Assembly: GCF_009741265.1 (NCBI RefSeq)
Contig: NZ_WOWL01000001.1
Coordinates: forward strand, 1,736,001 to 1,800,000
Length of the DNA: 64,000 bases
Reading direction: 5' to 3'
Origin: Pseudarthrobacter sp. GA104
Lineage (GTDB): Bacteria; Actinomycetota; Actinomycetes; Actinomycetales; Micrococcaceae
Part shown: piece by piece, positions 24,124 through 33,569 of the stretch
Layout: each line of letters opens with the position of its first letter
How positions within the stretch are numbered: the first letter of the stretch is position 1
The notes under the pieces: generated by a model
Database searches by the model: none
Seen by the model: only the letters and a program-made list of their open reading frames with translations
What the model was told of the DNA's origin: nothing
Position numbers and translations under genes: made by a program

Positions 24124-27100
24124 TTGATATTCCGCACCCGTCCCAGCGCGCCCCCACGCGCCCGAAAGTCTCCAGGATCCACCACACCCCCGGCCGCGCC
24201 GGCCCGGGCCGTTGCCGCCGGACTGCTGGCAGCCGCCGTCGCCGCCTCCGCGGCAGTCCTTCCCGCCCAGGCTGCACCTGGCCCCAAAGACCCTGGGTCG
24301 GCGTCGGCCCTTCACTCACTCCGCGCCCCCGTAACGGATGAGAACTTCTACTTTGTGATGGCGGACCGCTTCAGCAACGGAAGCACCGCGAATGACCAGG
24401 GCGGCCTGGGCAGCGATCCCATGGTGTCCGGCTTCGACCCCACGAACAAGGGGTTCTACAACGGCGGAGACCTTGCGGGCCTCCTGGACAAGATCGACTA
24501 CATCCAGGGCCTGGGCACCACTTCCATCTGGCTCACCCCCAGCTTCAAGAACAAAGCGGTGCAGACAGAGGACGGATCGGCTGGATACCACGGCTACTGG
24601 ATCACCGACTTTACCCAGATCGATCCGCACCTGGGCACCAATGCCGAGCTCAAGGCCCTCATTGATGAGGCCCACAGCCGCGGCATGAAGGTCTATTTCG
24701 ACATCATCACCAACCACACGGCTGATGTCATCAGCTACAAGGACGGCGCACGCCAGGGATACGTTTCCAAGGATGAAGTGCCCTACAAGACCGCGGACGG
24801 CGTGGCGTTCGATGACCGCGATTATGCCGGCGCGGACAACTTCCCGAAACTCGACCCACTGAAATCCTTCCCCTACATTCCCGAACTGACAGCCGAAGAG
24901 CAGAACCTGAAGGTCCCCGCCTGGCTGAACGATCCAACGCTGTACCACAACCGCGGTGACACAACCTTCGCGGGTGAGGACGCCTACTACGGCGACTTCT
25001 TCGGCCTGGATGACCTGTTCACCGAGCACCCCAAAGTGGTCAGCGGCATGAAGGACATCTACAAGACCTGGATCCGCGACTTCGGCGTGGACGGCTTCCG
25101 GATCGACACGATGAAGCACGTCAACAACGAGTTCTGGCAGGAGTTCGGCCCGGACGTCCTCAACTACGCCAAAGCGCAGGGCAAGGACGAGTTCTTTATG
25201 TTCGGCGAGGTCTTCGACACCACCAAGAGCTTCACCTCCCAGTTCACCACCCGCAACCAGATGCAGGCTGTCCTGGACTTCCCCTTCCAGGAGGCAGCCC
25301 GGAGCTTCGCCTCCAAGGGACAGGACACCCGCACCCTGGAGACGTTCTTCGCCGGCGATGACTGGTACACGGATGCAGATTCGAACGTGTACCAGCTGCC
25401 CACCTTCCTGGGAAACCACGACATGGGCCGCATCGGCAGCTTCATCGCCGCGGACAACCCCGGAGCGACGGACGACGAAAAGGTGGCCCGCGACCGGCTG
25501 GCCCACGAACTGATGTACTTCTCCCGCGGCAACCCCGTGATCTATTACGGCGACGAGCAGGGCTTCACCGGCCCCGGCGGGGACCAGGACGCACGCCAGA
25601 CCCTCTTCCCCAGCAAAGTGGAGGCATACCTCGACGACGACCTGCTGGGCACCGAGGCCACGCATGCCCAGGACAACTTCAACCCCGGGCACCCGCTGTA
25701 CGGCAAGATCAGCGAGCTCGCCGCGCTCACCAAGGAGCACCCGGCCCTGCGCGACGGCGCCCACCAGCACCGCTATGCCTCCGACGGGCCCGGCATCTAC
25801 GCCTTCTCCCGCACGGATGCGGCGGACCAGCGCGAGTATGTCGTGGCGCTGAACAACAGCGAACAGGCACAGACCGCAGAGGTACCCGCCTACATTGGCA
25901 AGCGCACCTACACGCGGATCTACGGCGAAGGCGCGGACGAGGCGAAGACTTCGGCGGACGGCAAGCTGGCCGTCACCGTCCCGCCGCTTTCCGCCGTGGT
26001 GTACCAGTCCTCCGGCAGGATCCCGCACTCCAAGGAAGCGCCCGCCGTCGTCCTCCAGGAGCCGGCACCCGCGCAGGGTGACAACGGGCGCCTCAAGGTG
26101 ACGGCCGACGTCGGCGGTTCCTCGTTCTATGAGGTCACCTTCGAAGCCAAGGCAGCAGGCGGGGACTGGACGCCCATCGGCACTGATGACACTGCCCCGT
26201 ACCAGGTCTTCCACGACGTGGCGGCCTTCGACGCCGGCACGGCGATGGAGTACCGCGCCACCGTACTGGACAACGGCGGACACACCGCCACGTCACAGTC
26301 CCGCACGGCAAACGTTCCCGCACCCGTCATCACGCTGCAGAAGCCGGTGGAAGGCAGCAACGTGAAAGGCTCGGTGGAGCTCAGCGCCACCGTCGATCCC
26401 GAGAAGGCAAGCCACGAGGTTACCTTCGAACGCAGCGTGGCCGGCGGCGAGTGGACCACGGTTGCCACCGACGGGTCCTCACCCGTTTACTCGGCAACGG
26501 ACGACATCTCGAACCTTGAGGACGGCACCAAGGTGGCCTACCGGGCCACAATGACCGGTCCCGGTTTCAGCGTGGCCAGCGCGGCCCGGACCGTCACGGT
26601 GGGCGATGCCCCGCAGCCCGGCTCAGTGACCGTGGTTGGGTCCCTGAACCAGGCCATGGGCTGCGCGGCGCCCTGGGAGCCGACGTGTTCACAGGCCAGG
26701 ATGGCACTGGACCCGGCCGACAAGATCTGGCGTCTCACGGTGGACCTGCCTGCCGGCCAGTACGAGTACAAGGCTGCACTGAACGGCGGCTGGGCGGAGA
26801 ACTACGGCGCCGGCGGCAAGCTCAACGGGCCGAACATCGCCCTGGACCATCCGGGCGGCCCCGTGACGTTCCGCTATGACAACAGCACGCACGTGATCAC
26901 GGCCGTGTACGCCTCCCAGCAGCCCGGCGCCGTTGCGGCTGCGGGGAGCATGAACAGCGAACTGGGCTGCATCAAGGACTGGGATCCGGCCTGCGACCAG
27001 GCGCAGCTGGTGCTGGACCCGGCCGGCCTCGTCTGGAAGCTGGCCGTGCCGAATCTCGCCGCGGGAACGTACGAGTTCAAGGCCGCCCTTGACCGGTCCT

Positions 27101-27219
27101 GGGGTGTCAGCTACGGCGCGGGCGGAAGTTCCCCGGGCGGCAACATCGTGTTCAAGCACGACGGCGGCCCGGTCACTTTCCGCTATGACCACTTCAGCCA
27201 CCTGATCACGGCCGGCTAG
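24124..27219 (+). CDS. secreted GH13 alpha-amylase/pullulanase-like enzyme with two C-terminal X25 modules
   Basis: A 1031-residue secreted glucan hydrolase. The signal peptide has an Ala-rich core and a probable cut after PAQA (about residue 51). The GH13 barrel follows, with nucleophile D328 (GFRIDTMKH), acid/base E362 (MFGEVFD) and D433 (LGNHDMGR). After the barrel's beta domain come two Ig-like repeats (about 637-735 and 736-825, both with EVTFE...GG-W). Two X25-type modules then follow (about 832-925, 933-1031; GSLNQAMGC/GSMNSELGC...AALNGGW), as found in pullulanases. The start is TTG 24124 with AGGAAGG upstream. It probably degrades starch or glycogen outside the cell, supplying maltodextrins to MalQ next door. 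Confidence 0.88.
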   Translation: MIFRTRPSAPPRARKSPGSTTPPAAPARAVAAGLLAAAVAASAAVLPAQAAPGPKDPGSASALHSLRAPVTDENFYFVMADRFSNGSTANDQGGLGSDPMVSGFDPTNKGFYNGGDLAGLLDKIDYIQGLGTTSIWLTPSFKNKAVQTEDGSAGYHGYWITDFTQIDPHLGTNAELKALIDEAHSRGMKVYFDIITNHTADVISYKDGARQGYVSKDEVPYKTADGVAFDDRDYAGADNFPKLDPLKSFPYIPELTAEEQNLKVPAWLNDPTLYHNRGDTTFAGEDAYYGDFFGLDDLFTEHPKVVSGMKDIYKTWIRDFGVDGFRIDTMKHVNNEFWQEFGPDVLNYAKAQGKDEFFMFGEVFDTTKSFTSQFTTRNQMQAVLDFPFQEAARSFASKGQDTRTLETFFAGDDWYTDADSNVYQLPTFLGNHDMGRIGSFIAADNPGATDDEKVARDRLAHELMYFSRGNPVIYYGDEQGFTGPGGDQDARQTLFPSKVEAYLDDDLLGTEATHAQDNFNPGHPLYGKISELAALTKEHPALRDGAHQHRYASDGPGIYAFSRTDAADQREYVVALNNSEQAQTAEVPAYIGKRTYTRIYGEGADEAKTSADGKLAVTVPPLSAVVYQSSGRIPHSKEAPAVVLQEPAPAQGDNGRLKVTADVGGSSFYEVTFEAKAAGGDWTPIGTDDTAPYQVFHDVAAFDAGTAMEYRATVLDNGGHTATSQSRTANVPAPVITLQKPVEGSNVKGSVELSATVDPEKASHEVTFERSVAGGEWTTVATDGSSPVYSATDDISNLEDGTKVAYRATMTGPGFSVASAARTVTVGDAPQPGSVTVVGSLNQAMGCAAPWEPTCSQARMALDPADKIWRLTVDLPAGQYEYKAALNGGWAENYGAGGKLNGPNIALDHPGGPVTFRYDNSTHVITAVYASQQPGAVAAAGSMNSELGCIKDWDPACDQAQLVLDPAGLVWKLAVPNLAAGTYEFKAALDRSWGVSYGAGGSSPGGNIVFKHDGGPVTFRYDHFSHLITAG

Positions 27220-27224
27220 CGGAG

Positions 27225-27249
27225 CCCCGCGAAAACCGAAATCGCGGGG
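27225..27249. terminator. hairpin 1 between amylase and malQ
   Basis: CCCCGCGA and TCGCGGGG form a perfect 8-bp stem with an A-rich loop, 5 nt after the amylase stop. Confidence 0.7.
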
Positions 27250-27250
27250 T

Positions 27251-27291
27251 CACTTCGCGCCCCATCCGGAGCATTGGATGGGCGCGAAGTG
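27251..27291. terminator. hairpin 2 between amylase and malQ
   Basis: CACTTCGCGCCC(C)ATCC pairs with GGATGGGCGCGAAGTG, 16 bp with one bulged C. Together with hairpin 1 it can end both convergent transcripts. Confidence 0.7.
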
Positions 27292-27362
27292 GCCCTCCCC
27301 ACCCGCACCCTAGCCTGGCGAGCTCGGCCAGGGAACCCTGCGGGTGTGGGCCCACGTGGCGT

Positions 27363-29597
27363 TTAGTTGCGCAGGGCACCGTCCACCGCTGCCAGCAGCG
27401 AGTTGAACCGCGCGTTGGCGGGAAGGTCGTCAAGGAACACCGGCCTGCCGTCCGGCCCGGCCAGCGGGACCTGCCAGTTCGGGTACAGGGCCTCGGTGGT
27501 GCCGGGCTGGTTCTGGACGCGGCGCTCCCCCACCGCGTCCACGAGGGCAACGCCCAACAGGACCGACGGCGTCTGGGTGAGCAGGAGGTGGAGCGCCTCG
27601 ATGGTCTGTTCCTCGGTCCCCGCCAGCGAAGCGGGGTCCCCCTGCAGGTAGCCGCGCTCGCGCAGCAGGGCCAGCATTTTCTCCAGCGAGGCGTTGTGCT
27701 CGGCCCGTTCCTCTTCCTCGGACCGTTCCAGGAGTTCGAGCCGGCTGCGGAGCGCCACGTGGTCGCCGGCAAGGTAGCCGGCGGTGGGCGGAAGGTCGTG
27801 GGTGTTGACGCTGGAAAGTGCCTGCGTCCGGTACTTCTCCGGCGCAAGGGGGGAATCGCCGTCGTACTCAAACCAAAGGATGGACGTTCCCAGGATGCCG
27901 CGGGCGGCAAGGTAGTCACGCACCCACGGTTCGAAGGTGCCCAGGTCCTCGCCGATTACGACGGCCCCGGCGCGCTGGGCCTCCAGTGCCAGGATGCCGA
28001 TCAGCGCTTCATGGTCGTAGCGGACGTAGGCGCCGTCGCCCGGGGCGTTCCCGACCGGGATCCACCAGAGCCGGAAAAGGCCAAGGATGTGGTCCACCCG
28101 GATGCCGCCGGCGTGCCGCAGAACGGTGGCCAGCATGTTCCGGAACGGGATGTAACCGGCCTCGGCCAGGCGGGCGGGATGCCACGGCGGCTGCCCCCAG
28201 TCCTGGCCCTGCTGGTTGTACATGTCCGGCGGTGCGCCCACGCTGGTGCCGGGAGCAAGCACGTGGCGGAGCGTCCAGGCATCGGCGCTGCTGTGGTCCA
28301 CTCCGACGGCGAGGTCGTGCACCACGCCCAGGCGCATTCCGGAGCGCAGGGCAGCCTTCTGGGCCTCCTCGAGCTGCTCATCGCAGATCCACTGCAGCCA
28401 GCGGTGGAATCCGATCCTGTCCGCAAGCTTTTCGCGCAGTGCTTCAGCCTGCGGTGTGCCCAGGGAAGTGGCCGGGTCCGTCCACAGGGGATCGTCCGGC
28501 GCGACGTCTTCGCGGATGGCGGACCAGAGCGCGAAATCGTCCAGCCCGGTCCCGGAGATCCGGCAGAACTCGTCAAACGCGGCCTGCCGGGCCGGGGAGC
28601 GGCGGGCGTGATAGAGCATTTCCAGGGCCTGGAGTTTGGCGGCATAGACGGCGTTCCGGTCCAGCCGGCCGGCCTCCTTGTTGAGCCCGGCGACTTCCTC
28701 CCGAAGCTTCTCAACCGCCGCCCGCCTGCGCGGCTTCAGATAGGCAAGCTCGGGAATCGCTTCGATGCGGATGTAGAGCGGATTGAAGAACCGGCGCGTG
28801 GACGGCGAATACGGGGATGGCTGCACAGGCGGCACAGGCTCGGCCGCATGGAGCGGGTTGACCAGCACGTAGTCGGCCCCGCGCTCACCGCTGATGGCAG
28901 CAAGGTCAGCCAGGTCGGCGAAGTCGCCAATGCCCCAGGACCGCTTGGAGCGCACGGAATAGAGCTGCGTGGCAAGCCCCCAGCCGCGGCGCTGTTCGAG
29001 GGGCTCGGCAGTGGTGAGCTGGCGCGGCGTCACCACCAGGGCTGCCGTGGCAGTGGCGCCGCCGGACTCGGCGGTCAGGGTGTGCCAGCCAAGCGGCAGG
29101 TCCTGCGGGAGGGCGAACGTGGCACGGCCGGTGGACACGCCGTCGATATCCTTGGGCTGTTCCCAAACGTCCTGCTGGACGGCGTCCACGGTGCCTGCCC
29201 CGTCCTCAAGGGCAATGCCCAGCCGGACGGCGGCACCGTCGGGCACATGGACCGGGACCAGCGCCGGCTCGCCCTGCTGGATGACGACGGCGGGAGGCAG
29301 CATCCGCCGCCACGGCGCCAGTTCCGCTTCCGCCAGCGCGGCCTCCATCGCCGGGTTGGTGTCCGCCTTCACGCCAAGGGCAGCCAGGACCTTGATCAGG
29401 GTACTTTCTGCCACAGTGTGCGGCAGCCCGTCCCAGCCCTGGAAGGAAGTGCCCACTCCATGGGCGTCCGCGAGCTTCTGGAGCAGGTGGGGGTCTATGG
29501 CTCCGCCGGCAGCAGCTTCCCCCGCAGCAGGGAGGGTGCCCGGAGGATCAGTTGGCATCCCTGGACGATATGAGTGCTGCTGGTCTGAAGCCGTCAT
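27363..29597 (-). CDS. malQ: 4-alpha-glucanotransferase (amylomaltase)
   Basis: A 744-residue GH77 enzyme that transfers glucan segments between maltodextrins and releases glucose. An N-terminal extension of about 150-200 residues, usual in actinobacterial MalQ, precedes the barrel. Catalytic features are GGIRVDHILGLFRLWWIP (nucleophile Asp), VVIGEDLGTFEPWV (acid/base Glu) and VNTHDLPPTAGY (Asp). Other family marks are WGIGDFADL and PSPYSPSTRRFFNPLYI. The start at 29597 has GAGGCGG upstream; an in-frame ATG at 29558 is possible. It is convergent with the secreted amylase and likely processes its imported products. Confidence 0.93.
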   Translation of the reverse strand: MTASDQQHSYRPGMPTDPPGTLPAAGEAAAGGAIDPHLLQKLADAHGVGTSFQGWDGLPHTVAESTLIKVLAALGVKADTNPAMEAALAEAELAPWRRMLPPAVVIQQGEPALVPVHVPDGAAVRLGIALEDGAGTVDAVQQDVWEQPKDIDGVSTGRATFALPQDLPLGWHTLTAESGGATATAALVVTPRQLTTAEPLEQRRGWGLATQLYSVRSKRSWGIGDFADLADLAAISGERGADYVLVNPLHAAEPVPPVQPSPYSPSTRRFFNPLYIRIEAIPELAYLKPRRRAAVEKLREEVAGLNKEAGRLDRNAVYAAKLQALEMLYHARRSPARQAAFDEFCRISGTGLDDFALWSAIREDVAPDDPLWTDPATSLGTPQAEALREKLADRIGFHRWLQWICDEQLEEAQKAALRSGMRLGVVHDLAVGVDHSSADAWTLRHVLAPGTSVGAPPDMYNQQGQDWGQPPWHPARLAEAGYIPFRNMLATVLRHAGGIRVDHILGLFRLWWIPVGNAPGDGAYVRYDHEALIGILALEAQRAGAVVIGEDLGTFEPWVRDYLAARGILGTSILWFEYDGDSPLAPEKYRTQALSSVNTHDLPPTAGYLAGDHVALRSRLELLERSEEEERAEHNASLEKMLALLRERGYLQGDPASLAGTEEQTIEALHLLLTQTPSVLLGVALVDAVGERRVQNQPGTTEALYPNWQVPLAGPDGRPVFLDDLPANARFNSLLAAVDGALRN

Positions 29598-29742
29598 GCG
29601 TGTCCGCCTCGTCTGGTGTGATGTGGCCCGAACTTACAGTGCTGCCTGTTGCTGCCTGTTGTACCGGGGCGCCTGCACCCCCGCGCACAACCGTTGGTTC
29701 AGATTATTGCAGGGCGGCGCCGAGACGAAACCGGCGGGACAC

Positions 29743-29857
29743 GCAGTGGGAATTCGAAGTCCCTACCGGAACCACCGCCAGGGTGGAGCTGCCCGGGCGG
29801 GCGCCTGCCGACGTCGGGCCCGGCCGGTTCGAATACACGCTGGCGGCCGTTTCATAG
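29743..29857 (+). pseudogene. orphan C-terminal tail resembling a GH78 alpha-L-rhamnosidase
   Basis: The frame reads WEFEVPTGTTARVELPG then ADVGPGRFEYTLAAVS and stops at TAG 29857. The pattern (F-x-V-P-x-x-T-T-A-x-V-x-L-P, then VG-x-G-x-F) is the end of bacterial rhamnosidases. No upstream rhamnosidase sequence is present and the preceding bases do not continue the fold, so this looks like the 3' scar of a deleted gene. It occupies the 296-nt gap between malQ and the ANTAR gene. Confidence 0.55.
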
Positions 29858-29892
29858 CGCAGCGTCCCGGCCACAGGCCAGCCTGCAACGGG

Positions 29893-30627
29893 CTAGGGAT
29901 CAAAGTGCGTGCTGACGGAGCCGGAGCTCACCCGGCTCAGGACTTCCGCGGCGAGGTCCCTCAGTTTCTGGTTCCGGTGGCTGGACGCCTTGGTGAGCAG
30001 CGCCATGGCTTCTTCCTGCGAGCAACGGTTCTGGGCCATGATCACCCCGCACGCCAGATCGATGGTGGTGCGGTTCTGCAGGGCGGCCGAGAGGTCGTCT
30101 GCCATGTTCCGGGCGTCCGCGATCTGCAGGGCCAGCCGCACGGCCCGTCCCGCCTGGTCGGCAAAACCCTGGGCCCTGCTGATGACAGCGTCGGAGAAGA
30201 CGCCGGATTCCGAGGCGAAGAAATTCAGGGCCGCTGCCTGGTCCTCATCCAGGGCGAGGGGCACGCCCAGCACACTCCGGCAGCCGTTGGCGGCCAAGAT
30301 CTTTTGGTACTCCGGCCAGCGGGTATCGGTGTCCACGTCAGCCAGGACAACAGGCTGCATGGTCTCCAGCGAGGCCAGGCACGGGCCTTCACCGAGAGCC
30401 TGCTCGAGCCTGTCCAGTTCCCTGGCCCGGTCGCTGCTGCCCGCCACGGTGGCGCTGCGCTTGCGTCGCCGCAATGTCACGCCGCACTCAACCCGCGAAC
30501 CCGCCGACTCGCTCAGGGCGGATGCAGCCACTTCGGAGAGCTCCGTGAGGAAGTCGTTCACGTTGCTGCTGCTAATAATCAGGTCATGCAACTTGATGAA
30601 CTGTTCATCATTGCTCGGGGTGCCCAT
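29893..30627 (-). CDS. GAF-ANTAR transcription antitermination regulator
   Basis: A 244-residue protein. The N-terminal GAF-like sensor contains CGVTLRRRKRSATVAGSS, GEGPCLASLETMQPVVLADVDTDTRWPEY and RSVLGVPLALDEDQAAALNFFA. The C-terminal ANTAR RNA-binding domain contains LQNRTTIDLACGVIMAQNRCSQEEAMALLTKASSHRNQKLRDLAAEVL. ANTAR proteins bind paired hexaloop hairpins in mRNA leaders and prevent termination. The signal and targets are unknown. TATATT lies only 5 nt before the ATG, so the message is probably leaderless. A second protein of this type is at 47174-47926. Confidence 0.9.
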   Translation of the reverse strand: MGTPSNDEQFIKLHDLIISSSNVNDFLTELSEVAASALSESAGSRVECGVTLRRRKRSATVAGSSDRARELDRLEQALGEGPCLASLETMQPVVLADVDTDTRWPEYQKILAANGCRSVLGVPLALDEDQAAALNFFASESGVFSDAVISRAQGFADQAGRAVRLALQIADARNMADDLSAALQNRTTIDLACGVIMAQNRCSQEEAMALLTKASSHRNQKLRDLAAEVLSRVSSGSVSTHFDP

Positions 30628-30632
30628 GCACC

Positions 30633-30638
30633 AATATA
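30633..30638 (-). promoter_or_regulatory. -10 element for a leaderless ANTAR message
   Basis: Read on the minus strand, TATATT ends 5 nt before the ATG (30627-30625). No ribosome-binding site fits in between, so transcription probably starts at or beside the ATG. Confidence 0.5.
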
Positions 30639-30809
30639 AGCGGATCCGCGGGGGAAACGCCCGCCATAATTCGTCACGCCCGGGCCCCTGCGTTACTCCG
30701 TGCGAAGAAAAGCGAAGGACTAAGGCGTATGCCTGCCAGCCCCGCGTGAAGCTGTGTAGCCTCATGACGATCGAAGGCATTAGTGGCTATGCAACGGGAG
30801 GAACCGGGG

Positions 30810-31856
30810 ATGAGCCTCAGCGAACTGCGGGTATTCGGACGGTCGGGTACCCCGGTCAGCCCGCTCACTTTGGGCACCATGAATTTCGGCGAAGGCAACG
30901 GCGGACCGCACGGCGCCCCCACCGGCGCCGATGAGGGCATCCGGATCATCCAGGCTGCGCTGGACGCCGGGATCACCGCCGTCGACACCGCCGACGTCTA
31001 CTCGCAGGGCGAGTCGGAACAGGTGGTGGGCCGGGCGCTGCGCGGACGGCGCGACGACGTCTTCCTTGCCACCAAGTTCCATGGCCAGATGAGCGCCAAC
31101 CCGGCCCATTCCGGAAACTCGCGCCGCTGGATCACCCAGGCGGTGGAGGGCAGCCTCCGCCGCCTCCAGACAGACCGGATCGACCTCTACCAGGCGCACC
31201 GGCCGGACTACAACACCGATGTCCTGGAGACCATCACCACCCTCAACGACCTGATCCGCCAGGGCAAGATCCTCTATTACGGCACGTCCGTCTTCACCCC
31301 GGCGCAGCTTGTGGAGGCACAGTGGCTGGCCACCACCAACCACCTCATCCCGCCGCTGGGAAACCAGGTGCCCTACTCCATGCTGGTGCGCGGCAACGAA
31401 CGCGACGTCCTGCCCATTGCCCAGCAATACGGGCTGGGCGTCCTGGCCTACGGGCCGCTGGCCGGCGGCTGGCTGTCCGGCAGCTTCGTCCTGGAATCCG
31501 GCAAGGCACCCACCCGCGTGCATTCACTGCCCGGCCGGTACGACATCTCCGGGCCCTCCAGCGAACGCAAGCTCCTGGCGGCCGATGCACTTGCCAGGCT
31601 GGCGGACAAGCTGGAGCTTTCGCTGGTGGACCTTTCCATCGGGTTCGCCCTCAGCCACCCCGCCATCAGCAGTGTCATCATCGGGCCCCGCAGCGAGGAA
31701 CACCTGCAGGCGTACCTGCGGGCAGCGGACGTCCAGCTCAGCGAATCCGTTCTGGACGCCATCGATGACGTGGTGCCGCCGGGAACCAACTTCGTGGAGC
31801 GGGACGCCGGCGCGATCGTCCCGTCGATTGAGTTCGCGGAACTACGACGGCGGTAG
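30810..31856 (+). CDS. aldo/keto reductase
   Basis: A 348-residue AKR with LRVFGRSGTPVSPLTLGTMNFG. The tetrad is in TAVDTADVYSQGESE, LATKFHGQ and LYQAHRPDYNT (His). The C-terminal cofactor segment is SVIIGPRSEEHLQAYL. GGGAGGA nine nt upstream supports ATG 30810 over a start 27 nt earlier. The last 15 nt overlap the convergent EamA gene. The substrate is unknown. Confidence 0.9.
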   Translation: MSLSELRVFGRSGTPVSPLTLGTMNFGEGNGGPHGAPTGADEGIRIIQAALDAGITAVDTADVYSQGESEQVVGRALRGRRDDVFLATKFHGQMSANPAHSGNSRRWITQAVEGSLRRLQTDRIDLYQAHRPDYNTDVLETITTLNDLIRQGKILYYGTSVFTPAQLVEAQWLATTNHLIPPLGNQVPYSMLVRGNERDVLPIAQQYGLGVLAYGPLAGGWLSGSFVLESGKAPTRVHSLPGRYDISGPSSERKLLAADALARLADKLELSLVDLSIGFALSHPAISSVIIGPRSEEHLQAYLRAADVQLSESVLDAIDDVVPPGTNFVERDAGAIVPSIEFAELRRR

Positions 31857-32795
31857 CGGCCCTGGCTCCGGGCCGGCGGCCGGCTTGCGCGGCGTCAGGA
31901 TGAACAGGCTGAAAATCACGACGGCGGCGCCAAGCCAACCATGCAGCGGCAGCCGTTCACCCACCACCAACACCGCCAGGACTGCAGCCACCACCGTTTC
32001 AAGCAGGGAAATGCCGGTGGCAGTGCTGGCCCGGATCCTGGCCAGGCCCCAGCCGAACAGGACGTAGCCGGCAAACATCGGAACCAGTGCCATGTAGGCA
32101 CCCACCGAGAAATTGGTCCAGGATTCCAGCAGGGGCGCGCCGGTTGCCGCAAGCACGGGCATCAGCAGGAGCCCACCGAGGCCGAAGACAGTTCCCATGG
32201 CAGCCCGCGAGGACAGCCCGCCGCCGATAAGGCGGTGGGCTGCCCAGGAATACAGTGCATACGTGGCACCGGCCACCAGGCCCAGGGCTATTCCCGCCAA
32301 TGGCGTCCATGACTCGCCGGGGGAACCGGCTGCCGGCCCGTGCCCCTGCCCGGCGAAGGACAACACTGCTGCGCCCGTGACACCCAGGAAAGCTCCGGCC
32401 ATCCACCTGCGGGTGAGCGGCTTTCCGTCCGCGAAGCGCTCAATGAGGGCGGCCGCCACCGGCGCCGAGCCAATGGAAACCACAGTTCCCACTGCTACTC
32501 CCGAAAGACGCATCGAGCTGTAGAAGGCGAGGGGATAGACGGCCACCGCTGCTGCACCCAGGGACACCAGTCGCCAGCGGTCCAGCAGGCCCGGCCACTG
32601 CCCGGCGATGGCACCGACGGCGTAAAGGGCCTGGAGCAGCCCGCCGATTCCCATAGCCACCGCGCCCACGGCCAACGGACTCACCGACGGGGCGAAGGTG
32701 GCAGCCGTGCCCGTGGTTCCCCACAGCACGGATGCGGCGGCAACGCATAAGGCGCCCCAGAGCGGCACTTTGAAATTTCCGGCTCCCGGGTTCAC
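31842..32795 (-). CDS. EamA family (DMT superfamily) transporter
   Basis: A 317-residue membrane protein with about ten hydrophobic segments arranged as two EamA repeats. The first begins GALCVAAASVLWGTTGTAATFAP and the second LAGIALGLVAGATYALYSWAAHRL. The motif RWMAGAFLGVTGAAVLSF ends repeat one. It likely exports a metabolite or amino acid. It is cotranscribed with, and overlaps by 4 nt, the upstream TetR gene, so it is probably induced by the exported compound or a related drug. Confidence 0.88.
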   Translation of the reverse strand: MNPGAGNFKVPLWGALCVAAASVLWGTTGTAATFAPSVSPLAVGAVAMGIGGLLQALYAVGAIAGQWPGLLDRWRLVSLGAAAVAVYPLAFYSSMRLSGVAVGTVVSIGSAPVAAALIERFADGKPLTRRWMAGAFLGVTGAAVLSFAGQGHGPAAGSPGESWTPLAGIALGLVAGATYALYSWAAHRLIGGGLSSRAAMGTVFGLGGLLLMPVLAATGAPLLESWTNFSVGAYMALVPMFAGYVLFGWGLARIRASTATGISLLETVVAAVLAVLVVGERLPLHGWLGAAVVIFSLFILTPRKPAAGPEPGPLPPS

Positions 32796-33442
32796 AGCCC
32801 CTCCAACAGCCGGGCAGCGATGCTCCGGCCGTCCTTCAGGCGCTGGTCGTCCCCCTCCAGCCCTGCCCTGGCCATGGCACCCTCAAGCAGGAAAGCCAGG
32901 TGCCGGGCCAGCCCCGCGGCACGCTCATCCCCTGGCAGGAGTTCGGCGACGTGCCCGGCCAGCAGCTCCTCAACCTCTTCCTTGTGCTTCCGGACCGCCG
33001 CCCGCCCGGCCGCCCCCGCGGGCAGTTCCGCTGCTGCATTGAGCAGCCCGCATCCCCTGAACCCGTCCCGGTAGGCGAAATTCGCGTGGTCCATGTATGC
33101 GTCAAAGACGGCAAGCACCCGTTCCTGCGGAGTCTTCGCGGTTTCCAGCCGCTGGCGGTACAGGCCGAGCCACTCCGAATGCCGGGCTTCCAGGTAGGCC
33201 GCCACCAGCTCCGCCTTGGAGGAGAAATTGTTGTAGAGGCTCTTCTTGGCCACGCCTGCTTCAGCGGTGATGGCGTCGATCCCGGTGGCCCCCACACCTT
33301 GGGCGTAGAAGAGCCGGGCTGCAGCGTCAAGCAGCAGTATTCGGGCCTTACGCCTGGTCGAGCCGGCACGGGCTGGCGCGGCGGCGGCTGCACCGGCGGA
33401 AGCAGTGGGAGCGGCGGATCGGGCAATCTCCGGGAGGGACAA
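32792..33442 (-). CDS. TetR family transcriptional regulator
   Basis: A 216-residue repressor. After a low-complexity Ala-rich N-terminus of about 30 residues comes the TetR helix-turn-helix (ILLDAAARLFYAQGVGATGIDAITAEAGVAKKSLYNNFSSKAELVAAYL). The C-terminal ligand domain is all-helical. TTG 33442 is preferred, with AAGGAG six nt upstream; TTG 33460 is in frame. It is the first gene of a two-gene operon with the EamA exporter, and a 22-bp operator-like inverted repeat lies 20 nt upstream. Confidence 0.87.
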   Translation of the reverse strand: MSLPEIARSAAPTASAGAAAAAPARAGSTRRKARILLLDAAARLFYAQGVGATGIDAITAEAGVAKKSLYNNFSSKAELVAAYLEARHSEWLGLYRQRLETAKTPQERVLAVFDAYMDHANFAYRDGFRGCGLLNAAAELPAGAAGRAAVRKHKEEVEELLAGHVAELLPGDERAAGLARHLAFLLEGAMARAGLEGDDQRLKDGRSIAARLLEGL

Positions 33443-33462
33443 AGCGGCTCCTTGGGTCAATA

Positions 33463-33484
33463 GTAGTTAGATCAGTCTACCTAC
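33463..33484. promoter_or_regulatory. TetR-type operator
   Basis: GTAGTTAGA and TCTACCTAC are 9-bp arms (8 of 9 paired) around TCAG, 20 nt upstream of the TetR start. Position and length fit autorepression. Confidence 0.65.
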
Positions 33485-33569
33485 TTAGCCGTCGGGAATA
33501 ACGCGGCCCGCCTTCATGTTGTTGCTCTGTTCAGAACGAACTGCTTCCAGCCGACAGGAGAACGCATCA

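Noticed and set aside
24316..26283. A 655-codon open frame antisense to the amylase
   Set aside because: No recognisable domain; the sense strand has a complete GH13 enzyme with catalytic residues.
27588..29573. A 661-codon open frame antisense to malQ
   Set aside because: MalQ on the other strand is complete; the antisense frame has shadow composition only.
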